This document shows positions 8,193 through 18,149 of a DNA stretch of 64,000 nt, piece by piece. The position numbers were made by a program, and so were the translations under genes. How positions within the stretch are numbered: position 1 is the first letter of the stretch; every line of letters begins with the position of its first letter. The stretch spans positions 124,001-188,000 of the forward strand of contig NZ_JAHCKL010000007.1 of NCBI RefSeq assembly GCF_026125785.1, in the 5' to 3' direction. Under the pieces are notes generated by a model. The model was not told where the DNA came from, ran no database searches, and worked only from the letters and a program-made list of their open reading frames with translations. Source of the stretch: Hydrogenophaga sp. Lineage in GTDB: Bacteria > Pseudomonadota > Gammaproteobacteria > Burkholderiales > Burkholderiaceae_C.

Positions 8193-9083
8193 TCAACCTG
8201 CGCTCACCGCACGCGACGGCCACAACACGGTGGCGATGGCGAACATGATCAGCGCCACGGCGGCCCAGTCCTGCCAGTGCAGCACCTCGCCCAGGAACAG
8301 CGCGCCGCTGAACACGCCCAGCACGGGAATGAACATCACCGAGAGGGTGGACGCGATCGGGGGCAGGTCGCGCGCCATCGACAACCAGACCACCTGCGCG
8401 AAGGCGAACACGCCCAGCGCGTTGTAGATCATCGCGGCCCATACCGATGGCGTCGGCCAGGCCCAGGCATCGCGCTCGAACACCGTCGCCAGCACCGTCA
8501 TCCACAGCGTGGTCAGCACGGTCATCCAGAAGGAAATGGTGAGCGTGGTCTGTGGCATGCGGGTGCGGCGCAGCAACTGCGTGCCCAATGCCCAGGTCGC
8601 CGCCGCCACGAGCATCATCAGCACCCCCAGCGGAGCGCCCGAGAGCTGAATGAACTCGTGCCACAACAACAGCACCACGCCCGTGGCGGCAGCCGCCACG
8701 CCGCCCCAGGCACGCCCGGCCAGCTTCTGGCCGAACCACCAGGCGCCGACGATGGCGGAGAACACTGGCATGGTGTAGCCCAGGATCGCGGAGCGGCCGC
8801 TGGACAGCGTGGGAATCGCCAGCATCACCAGGGTGTGCCAGGCCACCATGTTGAACACGGTCAGCATGCACAGCTCGGGCCAATGGGCGCGCTCGATGCG
8901 GAAAGGCACGCGTCGCCAGACCAGCACCAGCGCCAGCACCGGCAGGCCGATCCACATGCTGATGGTGCGGAAGGTCAGCGGCGGGTAGCCAGTCACGCCC
9001 ATCTTCATGATGGGCCAGTTGAGGCCCCAGACCAGCGTGAGAAGAATCAGAAGAATGAGCTGCCGGCGGGACAAGGTGTGCAT
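8193..9083 (-). CDS. EamA/DMT-superfamily transporter
   Basis: 296-aa inner-membrane protein with ten predicted helices formed by two EamA repeats. The N-terminal repeat begins LILLILLTLVWGLNWPIMKMGV, a typical EamA start, and the C-terminal repeat covers about residues 155-290. Relatives export amino acids or other metabolites; the substrate is not determined. The start is the ATG at 9083, placing the first helix at once; a longer frame reaching 9251 adds a basic, non-membrane segment and is disfavoured. Divergent from pyrF across a 196-bp gap. Confidence 0.88.
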   Translation of the reverse strand: MHTLSRRQLILLILLTLVWGLNWPIMKMGVTGYPPLTFRTISMWIGLPVLALVLVWRRVPFRIERAHWPELCMLTVFNMVAWHTLVMLAIPTLSSGRSAILGYTMPVFSAIVGAWWFGQKLAGRAWGGVAAAATGVVLLLWHEFIQLSGAPLGVLMMLVAAATWALGTQLLRRTRMPQTTLTISFWMTVLTTLWMTVLATVFERDAWAWPTPSVWAAMIYNALGVFAFAQVVWLSMARDLPPIASTLSVMFIPVLGVFSGALFLGEVLHWQDWAAVALIMFAIATVLWPSRAVSAG

Positions 9084-9267
9084 GGCCGAGATCTTAGGCG
9101 GGCATCGGACGACGCTCCGTCGAGCGCAGGACAAGTCCCCACGGGAAGCCGCCATCCGGTGTGAAGGCGCAAACCGCAGCGACAGCCGCAGCCATCGCGA
9201 GGATTTGCAACGCCGCCATGGGTGCGAAGGCGCGATGCCATGGGCAGTCATTTGCAGGGCACCACAC

Positions 9268-9273
9268 TAGAAT
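9268..9273 (+). promoter_or_regulatory. -10-like hexamer directly before pyrF
   Basis: TAGAAT ends 6 nt before the pyrF ATG (9280), and the intervening CCCGGC holds no Shine-Dalgarno. This fits a leaderless mRNA. The -35 region is not convincing. The rest of the 196-bp gap shows nothing else recognisable. Confidence 0.4.
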
Positions 9274-9279
9274 CCCGGC

Positions 9280-10119
9280 ATGACATTTCTCGACAAGCTG
9301 CGCAGCGCCGAGCGCCTGAACCGTTCCATGCTGTGCGTAGGGCTGGACCCCGATCCGGCCCGCTTTCCCGCCCACCTGCAAGGCGATGCCCGACGCATCT
9401 ACGACTTCTGCGCGGCCATTGTCGAGGCCACCGCAGACACCGCCCTGGCCTTCAAGCCGCAGATCGCCTACTTCGCGGCGCACCGCGCGGAAGACCAGCT
9501 CGAACGGCTCATGGCACACATGCGCAACGTGGCGCCACAGGTGCCGGTGATCCTCGATGCCAAGCGCGGCGACATCGGCAGCACCGCGCAGCAGTATGCG
9601 ATCGAGGCGTTCGAACGTTATGGCGCGGATGCGGTGACGCTTTCACCCTTCATGGGTTTCGACTCGGTACAACCTTATCTGCAGTACCACGGCAAGGGCG
9701 CCTTCCTGCTGTGCCGCACGTCCAACCCCGGCGGGGACGACCTGCAGAGCCAGCGCCTGGCGAGCGTGCCGGGGCAGCCGCTGCTGTACGAGCATGTGGC
9801 GAGCCTGGCGCAGGGTCCGTGGAACCTGAATGGCCAGTTGGGCCTCGTGGTCGGCGCCACCTACCCGACGGAGATCGAGCGCGTGCGATCGATCGCACCG
9901 CATCTGCCGCTGCTCATCCCGGGCGTCGGCGCGCAAGGCGGCGATGCAGCGGCCACCGTGAAGGCCGGGCTGCGCACGCAGGGCGCGGAGACCACCGGCC
10001 CGATCATCGTGAACTCGTCGCGCGCCATCCTCTACGCCTCCAATGGCACGGATTTCGCGGCCGCGGCGCGCGCCGCAGCGCTCCGCACGCGAGACGAACT
10101 GCAGGCCGCGCGCACCTGA
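9280..10119 (+). CDS. pyrF: orotidine 5'-phosphate decarboxylase, long (type 2) form
   Basis: Last step of UMP synthesis, converting OMP to UMP. At 279 aa it matches the longer bacterial group (TIGR02127-like) rather than the E. coli-size enzyme. The motif [15 protein letters not shown] carries the catalytic Lys/Asp network (family motif DxKxxDI), and [15 protein letters not shown] and [12 protein letters not shown] contribute to the phosphate site. The start ATG is preceded by a -10-like box with no Shine-Dalgarno. It appears monocistronic: a 155-bp gap with a separate promoter-like region precedes the next gene. Confidence 0.96.
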   Translation: MTFLDKLRSAERLNRSMLCVGLDPDPARFPAHLQGDARRIYDFCAAIVEATADTALAFKPQIAYFAAHRAEDQLERLMAHMRNVAPQVPVILDAKRGDIGSTAQQYAIEAFERYGADAVTLSPFMGFDSVQPYLQYHGKGAFLLCRTSNPGGDDLQSQRLASVPGQPLLYEHVASLAQGPWNLNGQLGLVVGATYPTEIERVRSIAPHLPLLIPGVGAQGGDAAATVKAGLRTQGAETTGPIIVNSSRAILYASNGTDFAAAARAAALRTRDELQAART

Positions 10120-10274
10120 ATTTCGACCAGCGGCGCCCGCGCCGGACCAGGCGGCATGACCGTTCGGCGGTTGCCGCAGACGCGCCACACCGAGCTGTAA
10201 CCACATGAAAAGCGCCCCCGCCGTGGCGGGTGGTGCTGCCTACACTCGCGCTCGACGAACCGAGGAGGAACCCC

Positions 10275-12107
10275 ATGTCGGAGATCGAAGCGCCCCTGCG
10301 AAACCTGGATGAGACTTCCCCCGAGCAGGCCCCAGGCCCAGGCTTGGCCACCGTGGCCGCGGCTGCCGCCGCCGCGGCGGCGCTGGCGGCATGCGGTGGA
10401 GGTGGCGGCGGAGAAAGCGCGAACGAGCCGCCCGCCGTAGGCGTGGTGGATTTTTCTCTCGCCGGCTTCTCCTATGCCGCACCAGCGAGCGACGCGGAAG
10501 CCGCGCGCTTCCTCCAGCAGGCCCAGTTCTCCTCCACGCCCGAGGAGATCGCCGAACTGCGCAGCTCCACATACGCGCAATGGCTGGCCAACCAGTTCGT
10601 GCGCAACCAGAGCATGACGGGCTGGGACTGGCTGGAGAACCGGGGCTATGGGTCGGTGGACAGCAACAGCTACTTCTTCAACCACTATCCCGCCGACTTC
10701 ATGATCTGGAACCAGTTGCTCTATGGTCCGGACATGATGCGCAAGCGCATTGCGCTGGCACTCTCCGAGTTCTTCGTGAGCTCGCTCGCGTCGGCCGAGT
10801 TCACCTGGCGTGCGCACGCCTACGCGGACTGGTGGGACACACTCAAGCGCAACGCCTTCGGCAACTACCGCCAGTTGCTGGAAGACGTGACCCTGCATCC
10901 CGCGATGGGTTATTTCCTCAACACCAAGGGCAACCAGAAGGAGAACGTCTCCACCGGCCGTGTGCCGGACGAGAACTACGCGCGGGAGGTGATGCAGCTT
11001 TTCAGCCTGGGCGTGTACCAGCTCAACCTGGACGGCACCGTCAAGACCGATGGCAGCGGCAAGCCGCTGGAGACCTACACGCAGGACGACGTGACCAACC
11101 TGGCGCGCGTCTTCACGGGCTACGACTTCGACCGCTCCGACGGCGTGCGCCACACCGTGCCGGGGCAGACGTACACCATCGAGTCGCGCGAGTTCGCGCG
11201 CAAGCCCATGGCGCTCACCGCCAGCCGCCATTCCATGCTGGCGGCCACCTTCCTGGGCACCACCGTACCGGCCAACACGCAAGGCAAGGACGCCTTGCGC
11301 GTGGCCATGGACGCGCTGTTCAACCACCCCAACACGGCGCCCTTCTTCGCGCGCCAGATGATCCAGCGACTGGTCACCAGCGATCCCAGCCCGGCCTATG
11401 TGTCGCGCGTCGCGGCACGCTTCATCGACAACGGTGCCGGCGTGCGCGGCGACCTGCGCGCGGTCTGGGTGGCCATCCTGCTGGACGATGAGGCCCGTGG
11501 TGCGGCCAGCCTGGCAAGCACCACCTTTGGCAAGCTGCGCGAGCCCATGCTGCGCTTCATCCAGTGGGCGCGCACCTTCAACGTGGTGTCCAACGCGGGC
11601 AGCTGGAAGATCTTCGACCTGGGCAACCCGGCCACGCAGCTGGGCCAGAGCCCGTTGCGCGCGCCCTCGGTGTTCAACTTCTTCCGCCCCGGCTACGTGC
11701 CGCCGGGCACCGCACTCTCGGCCTCGGGTGCCACGGCCCCGGAGTTCCAGCTCGTCAACGAGTCCTCGGTGGGCGGCTACCTCAACTTCATGCAAGGCGT
11801 CATCGAGCGCGGCATCAACTGCCCCAACCCGGCGGTACCAGAGGCCGCGTGGACCAGCTACGCCTACGACGTCGTCGCCAACTACGCGCGCGAACTCTCC
11901 ATGGTGACCAATGCGAGCGCGCTGGTGAACCACCTGTCTCTGGTGCTGTGCGCGGGCCAGCTCTCCAGCGCGACCAGGCAGACCATGGTCACCGCGCTGG
12001 AAGCCACCACCGTGACCAGTGCGAGCACAGACACCCTCAAGAACCGCCGCGTGTGGGCCGCGATCCTGATGGTCATGGCCACGCCCGAATACCTGATCCA
12101 GAAGTAA
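10275..12107 (+). CDS. DUF1800 family exported protein
   Basis: 610-aa protein of the DUF1800 family, function unknown, almost always paired with a DUF1501 protein as here. The N-terminus has a short acidic stretch, then an Ala-rich hydrophobic run ending LAACGGGGGG, which resembles a lipobox with Cys followed by Gly-rich sequence. Conserved DUF1800 segments include ARFLQQAQFSSTPEE, the NHYPADFMIWNQLLYG region, PDENYAREVMQLFSLG and FARQMIQRLVTSDPSPAYV. The start is the ATG at 10275, preceded by a strong GAGGAGGA; the in-frame GTG at 10230 is upstream of that site. Followed after 13 bp by its partner. Probably a cell-envelope role. Confidence 0.88.
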   Translation: MSEIEAPLRNLDETSPEQAPGPGLATVAAAAAAAAALAACGGGGGGESANEPPAVGVVDFSLAGFSYAAPASDAEAARFLQQAQFSSTPEEIAELRSSTYAQWLANQFVRNQSMTGWDWLENRGYGSVDSNSYFFNHYPADFMIWNQLLYGPDMMRKRIALALSEFFVSSLASAEFTWRAHAYADWWDTLKRNAFGNYRQLLEDVTLHPAMGYFLNTKGNQKENVSTGRVPDENYAREVMQLFSLGVYQLNLDGTVKTDGSGKPLETYTQDDVTNLARVFTGYDFDRSDGVRHTVPGQTYTIESREFARKPMALTASRHSMLAATFLGTTVPANTQGKDALRVAMDALFNHPNTAPFFARQMIQRLVTSDPSPAYVSRVAARFIDNGAGVRGDLRAVWVAILLDDEARGAASLASTTFGKLREPMLRFIQWARTFNVVSNAGSWKIFDLGNPATQLGQSPLRAPSVFNFFRPGYVPPGTALSASGATAPEFQLVNESSVGGYLNFMQGVIERGINCPNPAVPEAAWTSYAYDVVANYARELSMVTNASALVNHLSLVLCAGQLSSATRQTMVTALEATTVTSASTDTLKNRRVWAAILMVMATPEYLIQK

Positions 12108-12120
12108 CAGGGACCACGCC

Positions 12121-13581
12121 ATGCACTTCATCCAGCCCGACAAGCACACGCGGCGCGCCTTCCTGCGCCGCGCCGGCCAGCTCGCCTTCACCGGCGCGGC
12201 CTTGCCCACCGCCCTGAACCTGGCCGCCATGGCCGATGCCGCCGCCTTCGACGCCACCGACTACAAGGCCCTGGTGTGCGTGTTTCTCTATGGCGGCAAC
12301 GACTACGCCAACACCGTCATCAACTACGACAACGCCAGCTACGACCAGTACAGCGCGGTGCGAGGCGGTGGCGCGGGGCGCACGGCGGGTGGCATCGCGC
12401 TGGCGCAGGCCGACCTCGCGGCGACCCTGCTCAACCCCGACACCCCACTGCCGGGTGGGCGCCAGTACGCACTGCACCCGGCCATGACCGGCCTGGCCGG
12501 CCTGTTCAACAGCGGCAACGCCGCCGTGCAACTCAATGTGGGGCCGCTGGTCGTCCCTCTCACGCGCCAGCAGTACCAGGGCAGCAACCGCACCCTCTAC
12601 CCGATCCCGCCCAAGCTGTTCTCACACAACGACCAGCAGTCGGTCTGGCAGTCCTCCCAGCCGGAAGGCGCCACCACCGGATGGGGTGGCCATATCGGCG
12701 ACCTCGCGCTGTCCTCCAACAGCAGCCGTGTGCTCACCTGCATCTCGGTCACCGGCAATACGGTCTTCCTCTCGGGCGACCAGGCCCTGTCCTACCAGGT
12801 CAGCACCAACGGCGCGGTGAAGATCAATGCGCTCAATGGCAACGTGTACGGCTCCTCGGCCGTGCGCGGCGCCATCACCCAGCTCGCGCTGCAGACCCGC
12901 TCTCACGTGCTGGAGAACGAGTACAACCTGGTGACCGCGCGCGCCGTGGGCGCCGAGAGCGCGATCTCATCGGCTCTGGCGGCCTACCCGGCCACCAACG
13001 CGGCCTTCAGCGCCTTTCCCACGGGCAACAACCTGGCGGACCAGCTCAAGCTGGTGGCGCGTCTGATCGCCGCACGCAACGAACTGGGCAACCACCGCCA
13101 GGTGTTCTTCGTCTCCATGGGTGGCTTTGACCTGCACGACAACCTGTTGAGCAACCAGGCCACGCTCATGGGCCGGCTGAGCGGCGCGCTCACGGCGTTT
13201 CACGCGTCCACCGTGGCACTCGGCGTGGCGAACCAGGTCACCGCGTTCACCGCGTCGGACTTCGGCCGCACGCTCACCTCCAACGGCGACGGTTCCGACC
13301 ATGGCTGGGGCAGCCACCACTTCATGGTGGGCGGTGCCGTGCAGGGCAAGGCCTTCTATGGCAAGGCGCCCCCGGTGAGCGTGGGCAACTCCACCACCGA
13401 TGCCAACGACCAGTGGCACGTCGGCCAGGGCCGCCTGCTGCCCAGCACGTCCGTGGACCAGTACGCCGGCACGCTGGCCACCTGGTTCGGTGTGCAGGGT
13501 GGCGAGATGGCCGGCATCCTGCCCAACCTGACGAACTTCAACAGCGCGGACTACCCGACCAACCTCGGCTTCATGGCGTAG
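12121..13581 (+). CDS. DUF1501 family protein, twin-arginine exported
   Basis: 486-aa protein whose N-terminus carries a Tat-like signal ([20 protein letters not shown]). The DUF1501 domain shows [19 protein letters not shown] near the start and [12 protein letters not shown] with [24 protein letters not shown] in the C-terminal half. This alkaline-phosphatase-like fold family has conserved Asp/His residues, though its activity is not established. It follows the DUF1800 gene by 13 bp and is surely co-transcribed; the pair is conserved in many Gram-negative bacteria. Confident family call, unknown function. Confidence 0.88.
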   Translation: MHFIQPDKHTRRAFLRRAGQLAFTGAALPTALNLAAMADAAAFDATDYKALVCVFLYGGNDYANTVINYDNASYDQYSAVRGGGAGRTAGGIALAQADLAATLLNPDTPLPGGRQYALHPAMTGLAGLFNSGNAAVQLNVGPLVVPLTRQQYQGSNRTLYPIPPKLFSHNDQQSVWQSSQPEGATTGWGGHIGDLALSSNSSRVLTCISVTGNTVFLSGDQALSYQVSTNGAVKINALNGNVYGSSAVRGAITQLALQTRSHVLENEYNLVTARAVGAESAISSALAAYPATNAAFSAFPTGNNLADQLKLVARLIAARNELGNHRQVFFVSMGGFDLHDNLLSNQATLMGRLSGALTAFHASTVALGVANQVTAFTASDFGRTLTSNGDGSDHGWGSHHFMVGGAVQGKAFYGKAPPVSVGNSTTDANDQWHVGQGRLLPSTSVDQYAGTLATWFGVQGGEMAGILPNLTNFNSADYPTNLGFMA

Positions 13582-13651
13582 AGGCCCCGCACCGCGACGG
13601 CTGCGCGGCACACCGCTAAGATGGCCGGCCCCGCCTCTCTCAGGGACCGCC

Positions 13652-14356
13652 ATGATCGATCTGTACACCGCTGCCACGCCCAATGGACACAAGGTATCCA
13701 TCGCGCTGGAAGAGCTGGGCCTGCCCTACACGCTCAAGGTGCTCGACCTCACCGCGGGGGAGCAGCGCACGCCGGCCTTCCTGGCCATCAACCCCAACGG
13801 CCGCATCCCCGCGCTCATCGACCGCGCGGCCGAGGACTTCGTGGTGTTCGAGTCCGGTGCCTGCCTGATCTACCTGGCCGAGAAGACCGGCCGGCTCATG
13901 CCCACGGACGCCAGGGGCCGCTCACGCGTACTGCAGTGGCTGATGTTCCAGATGGGCGGCGTGGGACCGATGATGGGCCAGGCCAACGTGTTCTTCCGCT
14001 ACTTTCCGGAAAAGATCCCCGCCGCGATCGACCGCTACCAGGGGGAATGCAAGCGCCTGTTCCGTGTGCTGGACGGGCACCTGCGGGACCACGAGTACCT
14101 GGCGGGCGACTACTCCATCGCCGACATCGCCAACTGGGCCTGGGTGCGCACGCACCGCTGGTCCGGAGTGTCTATCGACGACCTGCCGCATCTGCGGCGC
14201 TGGCGCAATGCGATCCGCCAGCGTCCGGCGGTGCAGCGCGGCATCGAGCAACCGCCCGCCAAGGTGGACCTCGGGCGCGATGGGGACGAAGGCGCCGCGC
14301 GCTTTTCCCGCGAGGCCCTGAGCATGGTGGAGACCGGCAGGAGTCAGACACCATGA
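13652..14356 (+). CDS. glutathione S-transferase family protein (YfcG/Ure2-like)
   Basis: 234 aa with an N-terminal thioredoxin-fold GST domain ([31 protein letters not shown]), including the TxNGxKV segment of the YfcG/Ure2p-like group that uses Thr/Asn rather than Tyr. The [12 protein letters not shown] cis-Pro region and [16 protein letters not shown] follow; the C-terminal helical domain ends about residue 205. Likely a glutathione-dependent disulfide reductase or transferase; the substrate is unknown. A CAGGGA lies 5 nt upstream of the start and a -10-like TAAGAT about 30 nt upstream. The stop overlaps the start of a second GST. Confidence 0.9.
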   Translation: MIDLYTAATPNGHKVSIALEELGLPYTLKVLDLTAGEQRTPAFLAINPNGRIPALIDRAAEDFVVFESGACLIYLAEKTGRLMPTDARGRSRVLQWLMFQMGGVGPMMGQANVFFRYFPEKIPAAIDRYQGECKRLFRVLDGHLRDHEYLAGDYSIADIANWAWVRTHRWSGVSIDDLPHLRRWRNAIRQRPAVQRGIEQPPAKVDLGRDGDEGAARFSREALSMVETGRSQTP

Positions 14357-14973
14357 AGCTCTACGTGGCACCTCGCGCGCCCAACCCGCGGCGCGTGCGC
14401 ATGTTCCTCGCCGAAAAAGGCATCCAGGATCTGGAACTGATCGACGTGGACCTCAATGCCCAGGCACACAAGGCCGATGCCTTCCGACGCAAGAGTCCGC
14501 TGGCGCGCATACCGGTGCTGGAGTTCGACGACGGGCGCGTGCTGAGCGAGACCCGCGCGATCTGCACCTGGTTCGAAGGCCATACGCCCGAACCCAACCT
14601 GATGGGCACGAACGCCGAGGAGCGCGCCTTCATCGAAATGGCCGACCGGCGCATGGAGTGGTACCTGATGCTGCCGCTGGCCAATGCGATCCGCCACACG
14701 CACCCAGGCCTGGCGCCGCTGGAGCAGCCGCAGATCGCCGCCTATGGCGAGTCGCAGCTCCCGAAGGCCCTGGAGACCGCCGCCTGGCTCGACGCCGAAC
14801 TGCAGCGCCAGCCCTGGGTGGCCGGCGAACGCTTCACCATCGCCGACATCACCGCCTTCTGCGCGCTGGAGTTCTCGCGCCTGCTGCGCTTCAAACCCGC
14901 CGAGGCGGGACTGCACGCGCTGCAGGCCTGGCGAGACCGCGTGGCGCAGCGGCCCAGCGCCCAGGTGTCCTGA
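14353..14973 (+). CDS. glutathione S-transferase family protein
   Basis: 206 aa, with a thioredoxin-fold half ([21 protein letters not shown]) whose catalytic-loop position reads APNPRRV, and [21 protein letters not shown] carrying the cis-Pro. The C-terminal helical domain contains [15 protein letters not shown], the conserved folding motif of GSTs. The ATG overlaps the previous GST stop (ATGA), so the two are coupled. They are only distantly similar, so this looks like an operon of paralogues rather than a recent duplication. Substrate unknown. The stop lies 1 bp from the 3' end of the convergent CYTH-CHAD gene. Confidence 0.9.
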   Translation: MKLYVAPRAPNPRRVRMFLAEKGIQDLELIDVDLNAQAHKADAFRRKSPLARIPVLEFDDGRVLSETRAICTWFEGHTPEPNLMGTNAEERAFIEMADRRMEWYLMLPLANAIRHTHPGLAPLEQPQIAAYGESQLPKALETAAWLDAELQRQPWVAGERFTIADITAFCALEFSRLLRFKPAEAGLHALQAWRDRVAQRPSAQVS

Positions 14974-14974
14974 G

Positions 14975-16549
14975 TCAGCCTTTGGGCAGGGCCGCGCGCT
15001 CCAGGGCACGCTCCATCGCCGGCAGCGACCGCAGGCCAAAATCCAGGCGGGCCTGCAGGCCGTCCTGCAGGCGGGCCACCACCTCACCCGACAAGGACGC
15101 CGGCACGCGCGCCAGCAGGCCCTGCGCGGTGCTCAGGTCGTTCAGGCCGCCGAGCAACTCCTGCGCCTGCGCCAGCAAAGCGGTGCTGCGGGCCATGCGC
15201 CCGGCAGGCAGCAGGCCGCCGAGGAATTCCTGCGCATAGCGCAGCTTCTTCAGTTCGATGCGCAACTGGTGCCGCCCCTCCGGCCCCTGCCGGCGCGCGG
15301 TGCGGGCCTCGCGCCGCAGCCGCGCATGCCGTTCGCGCAAGGCGTCGCCCGCCCAGGAGACCAGAACGCTGTCCCGCGTCGGCGCCGTGCCGCCGACCGG
15401 ATCGGCGGGAGGCAGGCGCCACACAGCGTGCATGAAGGCCAGCAACCTGAGCGCATGCGCGCTGCCGCTGAGCGTCTGCAAGGCGCGAAGCCCCGCCTCT
15501 CGGCGCTGCGACGCCACCCATTCGCCCAGAGCACTGGCTTCGGCCTGCAAGCCCGCTTCTGGCGCCAGCTCGGCCAGCAGGCCCGGCAGCCATTCGCCGG
15601 CGAACACGTCCCAGTCCCGCGCTTCGCCCAGTTGCCCGGCCACCTCCCGCCACTGCGCGGACCAGTACCCGACGAACCGGCCCGGCAGGTAGGGCGCGAA
15701 CAGGCGCAGGCCGGTGCGCAGGCGGCGCAAGGCCACCCGCGCCTGGTGCACGAATTCCGGATCGGGTAGGCCGCCCTCCAGCGGCGGCTGGCGCAGCCCC
15801 GCCGCATTGGCCTGCAGATGCGCCAGGCACGCGAACGCGGCGGCCCGCAGCGCCTGCACCGGGTGCATGCCGGCTTGCAGTTGCAGCGGCTGAGCCTTCA
15901 CCGGCTGCAGCCGCTCACCCATGAACAGGGCGTAGCCCCGTTCCGCCTTGCTGCGATCGGCCGGCAACAGCCGCAACCCCTGCTCCGACCGGCCTTGCGG
16001 CCCCAGGGCCAGCGTGTGCGCCAGGTCCAGCAGATCCCCGACCGGTCCCTCCAGCAGCTCCAGCTCCAGTTCCAGAATGGGCAGGCGATGGCCATCGCCC
16101 GCGCTGCCGGTGGCGATGACACCCTGGTCCAGCGCCAGCTCGACCCGCGCCGCCCCGTGCGTGAGCAGCCATGTGCGGCGGGTGAAGTCGGTGCGAAAGA
16201 CCGGCACGAGCTGCCAGGCCACCCGGCCCAGTTGCTCGGCCAAGGCACTGTCATCGACCAGCGAGGCGAAATCGAAGCGCCCAGGCCGGCTGGGCGCCTC
16301 CCACTCACCGCGCCGTGACAGCCCGCCCACCGAACTGCCCGCCGTCTTGACCGTCAGCAGCGTGCGCCGGCCCACGCGCCGCTCCCGCACCGCCAGGCGT
16401 TGCGCACGCAGGGCCAGTGCGGCGGTGTCGTAGTAGGTGTTGAGCAGGCGCGCACGCCGTGGCGCCTGCCCGGCCAGCAGAGGATGGGCCAGCAGGCGCG
16501 GCAGGTCGTCGGGGTGAAGTTCGAGCTTGAGTTCGGTTTCCTGGGCCAT
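14975..16549 (-). CDS. CYTH-CHAD domain protein
   Basis: 524 aa. The N-terminal CYTH domain opens with the diagnostic ETELKLELHP (ExExK) and continues with NTYYDTAALALRAQRLAVRERR; CYTH proteins hydrolyse triphosphates in a charged tunnel. The C-terminal CHAD domain (about residues 235-500) has the conserved VHQARVALRRLRTGLRLF and HQLRIELKKLRYAQEF histidine/basic motifs, known to bind inorganic polyphosphate. The combined architecture points to triphosphate or polyphosphate metabolism. The start is the ATG that places ETEL at residue 4; an in-frame ATG 54 bp upstream adds a basic tail and cannot be fully excluded. Convergent with the GST pair. Confidence 0.92.
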   Translation of the reverse strand: MAQETELKLELHPDDLPRLLAHPLLAGQAPRRARLLNTYYDTAALALRAQRLAVRERRVGRRTLLTVKTAGSSVGGLSRRGEWEAPSRPGRFDFASLVDDSALAEQLGRVAWQLVPVFRTDFTRRTWLLTHGAARVELALDQGVIATGSAGDGHRLPILELELELLEGPVGDLLDLAHTLALGPQGRSEQGLRLLPADRSKAERGYALFMGERLQPVKAQPLQLQAGMHPVQALRAAAFACLAHLQANAAGLRQPPLEGGLPDPEFVHQARVALRRLRTGLRLFAPYLPGRFVGYWSAQWREVAGQLGEARDWDVFAGEWLPGLLAELAPEAGLQAEASALGEWVASQRREAGLRALQTLSGSAHALRLLAFMHAVWRLPPADPVGGTAPTRDSVLVSWAGDALRERHARLRREARTARRQGPEGRHQLRIELKKLRYAQEFLGGLLPAGRMARSTALLAQAQELLGGLNDLSTAQGLLARVPASLSGEVVARLQDGLQARLDFGLRSLPAMERALERAALPKG

Positions 16550-16657
16550 GGAGGGGCGGCGCCATCGGTTGCGGCGCAATGGGTCGACGCGGGAGTCTGC
16601 CATTCATTCGAAAGCCGAACCACCTCACCCTTGTGACAGCGCTGGCCAACGCGGGCA

Positions 16658-16670
16658 TTACACCCTGTAA
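16658..16670. promoter_or_regulatory. short palindrome upstream of RcnB-like gene
   Basis: TTACACCCTGTAA is a perfect 5-bp-arm palindrome with a 3-nt centre, about 90 bp upstream of the 16761 gene and about 108 bp upstream of the divergent CYTH-CHAD start. It could be an operator for the exported-protein pair. The remaining 211-bp gap is C-rich and shows no clear sigma-70 promoter. Low confidence because short palindromes occur by chance. Confidence 0.25.
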
Positions 16671-16760
16671 CCAGCACCCTCCGAGGTCCTCCGAAAATCC
16701 CCAAAGCCGTGCACGGCCCAGCCCCTCCACCCCTCCACCCCTTCACGACGAACACGCCCC

Positions 16761-17303
16761 ATGTCCCGACTCCTGCCGCTTCCCTCGCTGCTGTTGACCC
16801 TCTTCCTCAGCCTGAGCGCAGGCACGGCCCTGGCCGGCAAGCCGGACTGGGAAGACAAACCCGGCAAGGGCCACAAGCACCGGCCCGAGGCCCGGCACGA
16901 CGACCGCTCCAGCCCACAACTCCGCCCCGACAGGCCGCGAGACCCACGCCGCGAGGCGGCGCCGCAGGTCAACATCCAGGTGCAGATCGGTGGCTACTTC
17001 GGTGAGCCGCAGCGTCGCGCGGCCTACGACTACTACGAACCACGCTTCAAGTCGGGCCACTGCCCGCCCGGGTTGGCCAAGAAGCACAACGGTTGCCTGC
17101 CCCCCGGCCATGCCAAGCGCTGGGAGATGGGCCGGCCGTTGCCGCGCGACGTCGTCTACTACCCCGTGCCCAGCGGCGTTTCGGTGCACCTGGGCGTGCC
17201 GCCTCCGGGCTACAAGTACGTGCGCGTGGCCGCGGACATCCTGCTCATCGCCGTCGGCACGGGCATGGTGATCGACGCGATCGAGGACCTGGGACGGCTC
17301 TAA
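16761..17303 (+). CDS. RcnB/CigR-like periplasmic protein
   Basis: 180-aa exported protein. A signal peptide (LLPLPSLLLTLFLSLSAGTALA) is followed by a highly charged, low-complexity region (about residues 27-75, many Asp/Arg/Pro/His). The C-terminal part has the PPGLAKKHNGCLPPGHAKRW segment and the VRVAADILLIAVGTGMVIDAI stretch characteristic of RcnB-family proteins, called CigR-like in some genera. RcnB itself affects nickel/cobalt homeostasis; CigR is an anti-virulence factor; neither role can be assumed here. The next gene starts 8 bp downstream. Confidence 0.75.
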   Translation: MSRLLPLPSLLLTLFLSLSAGTALAGKPDWEDKPGKGHKHRPEARHDDRSSPQLRPDRPRDPRREAAPQVNIQVQIGGYFGEPQRRAAYDYYEPRFKSGHCPPGLAKKHNGCLPPGHAKRWEMGRPLPRDVVYYPVPSGVSVHLGVPPPGYKYVRVAADILLIAVGTGMVIDAIEDLGRL

Positions 17304-17311
17304 CGCTTCGC

Positions 17312-18148
17312 ATGCGCACCTTCGTACGCCTGCTGTGCTGCCTACCCGCAGCTTCGCTTGCCCTGGTGGTGGGTGACCCTGCCATGGCACAGGACGAAAC
17401 CGTCAAGCTCGACGCCAGCCGCGACTACCTGATCGGGGCGTCCCTCACGTCCTCGGCGCCCATGCTGGGCAGCGACACCTCCCAGCGCCTGCGACTGAGG
17501 CCGATGTGGGCCTTCCAGCTCGGGCGCTTCCGTTTCGCCACGTCGGGCGCCAGTGCGTTGCTGACACAAGGCCGCCAGACAGTCGACACGGGTGTGAGCA
17601 CGGTGGTGGCGGGCAGCGACCGCTGGTCGCTGAGCACGTCGCTGCAACTGGATGAAGGCCGTTCGTGGGACGGCGATCGCATGTTCCAGGGCTTGCCCGA
17701 CGTGCGCGCCACGCTGCGTGGCCGACTGGCCGCCAACATCGCGCTGGGCAAACGCTGGAGCGCGTCGCTGCGCGGTTCACAGGATCTGCTGGGGCGAGAG
17801 GGTGGCCTGCGCATCGACAGCGGCCTGAACTACCGCTACCCCGTCTCTTCGCAGACGCACTGGGATTTGGCACTGGGTGCGGGTTGGGCCAACGGCACCT
17901 TCCAGCGAACCTTCTACGGCATCGCGCCCGATGCGGCCGCGGCCACCGGCCTGCCCATCCATCAACCCGGCTCCGGCTGGGACAACACCTCGCTGAGCTG
18001 GCGGCTCACCTCCGCGCTGAACCGCCACTGGGTGATGTACGGCGGCGTGAGCGTCTTGCAACTGCAGGGGGCGGCCGCCAGCAGCCCGCTGACGGGCCGG
18101 CGGACAGCGTACGGTGCGACGGTGGGACTGGCGTACCGGAATGACTAG
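17312..18148 (+). CDS. MipA/OmpV-like outer-membrane protein
   Basis: 278 aa with a signal peptide (CLPAASLALVVGDPAMAQ) and repeated amphipathic beta-strands (for example FRFATSGASALL, TSLQLDEGRSW, SLSWRLTSALN, GATVGLAYRND) ending in a terminal aromatic-type strand, consistent with a beta-barrel of the MipA/OmpV family. MipA scaffolds peptidoglycan enzymes in E. coli, but many homologues are simple porin-like proteins. It lies 8 bp after the RcnB-like gene in the same direction, so both are likely one envelope operon. Its stop codon is immediately followed by the tandem repeat array. Confidence 0.7.
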   Translation: MRTFVRLLCCLPAASLALVVGDPAMAQDETVKLDASRDYLIGASLTSSAPMLGSDTSQRLRLRPMWAFQLGRFRFATSGASALLTQGRQTVDTGVSTVVAGSDRWSLSTSLQLDEGRSWDGDRMFQGLPDVRATLRGRLAANIALGKRWSASLRGSQDLLGREGGLRIDSGLNYRYPVSSQTHWDLALGAGWANGTFQRTFYGIAPDAAAATGLPIHQPGSGWDNTSLSWRLTSALNRHWVMYGGVSVLQLQGAAASSPLTGRRTAYGATVGLAYRND

Positions 18149-18149
18149 A

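Noticed and set aside
9084-9279. Short repeat-like stretch GTCGAGCGCAGGACAAGTCC
   Set aside because: Only loosely similar to the 36843 repeat and without symmetry; cannot be supported.
10032-12257. 741-codon minus-strand frame opposite the DUF1800 gene
   Set aside because: Low-complexity antisense shadow; the plus-strand gene has a strong ribosome site and family motifs.
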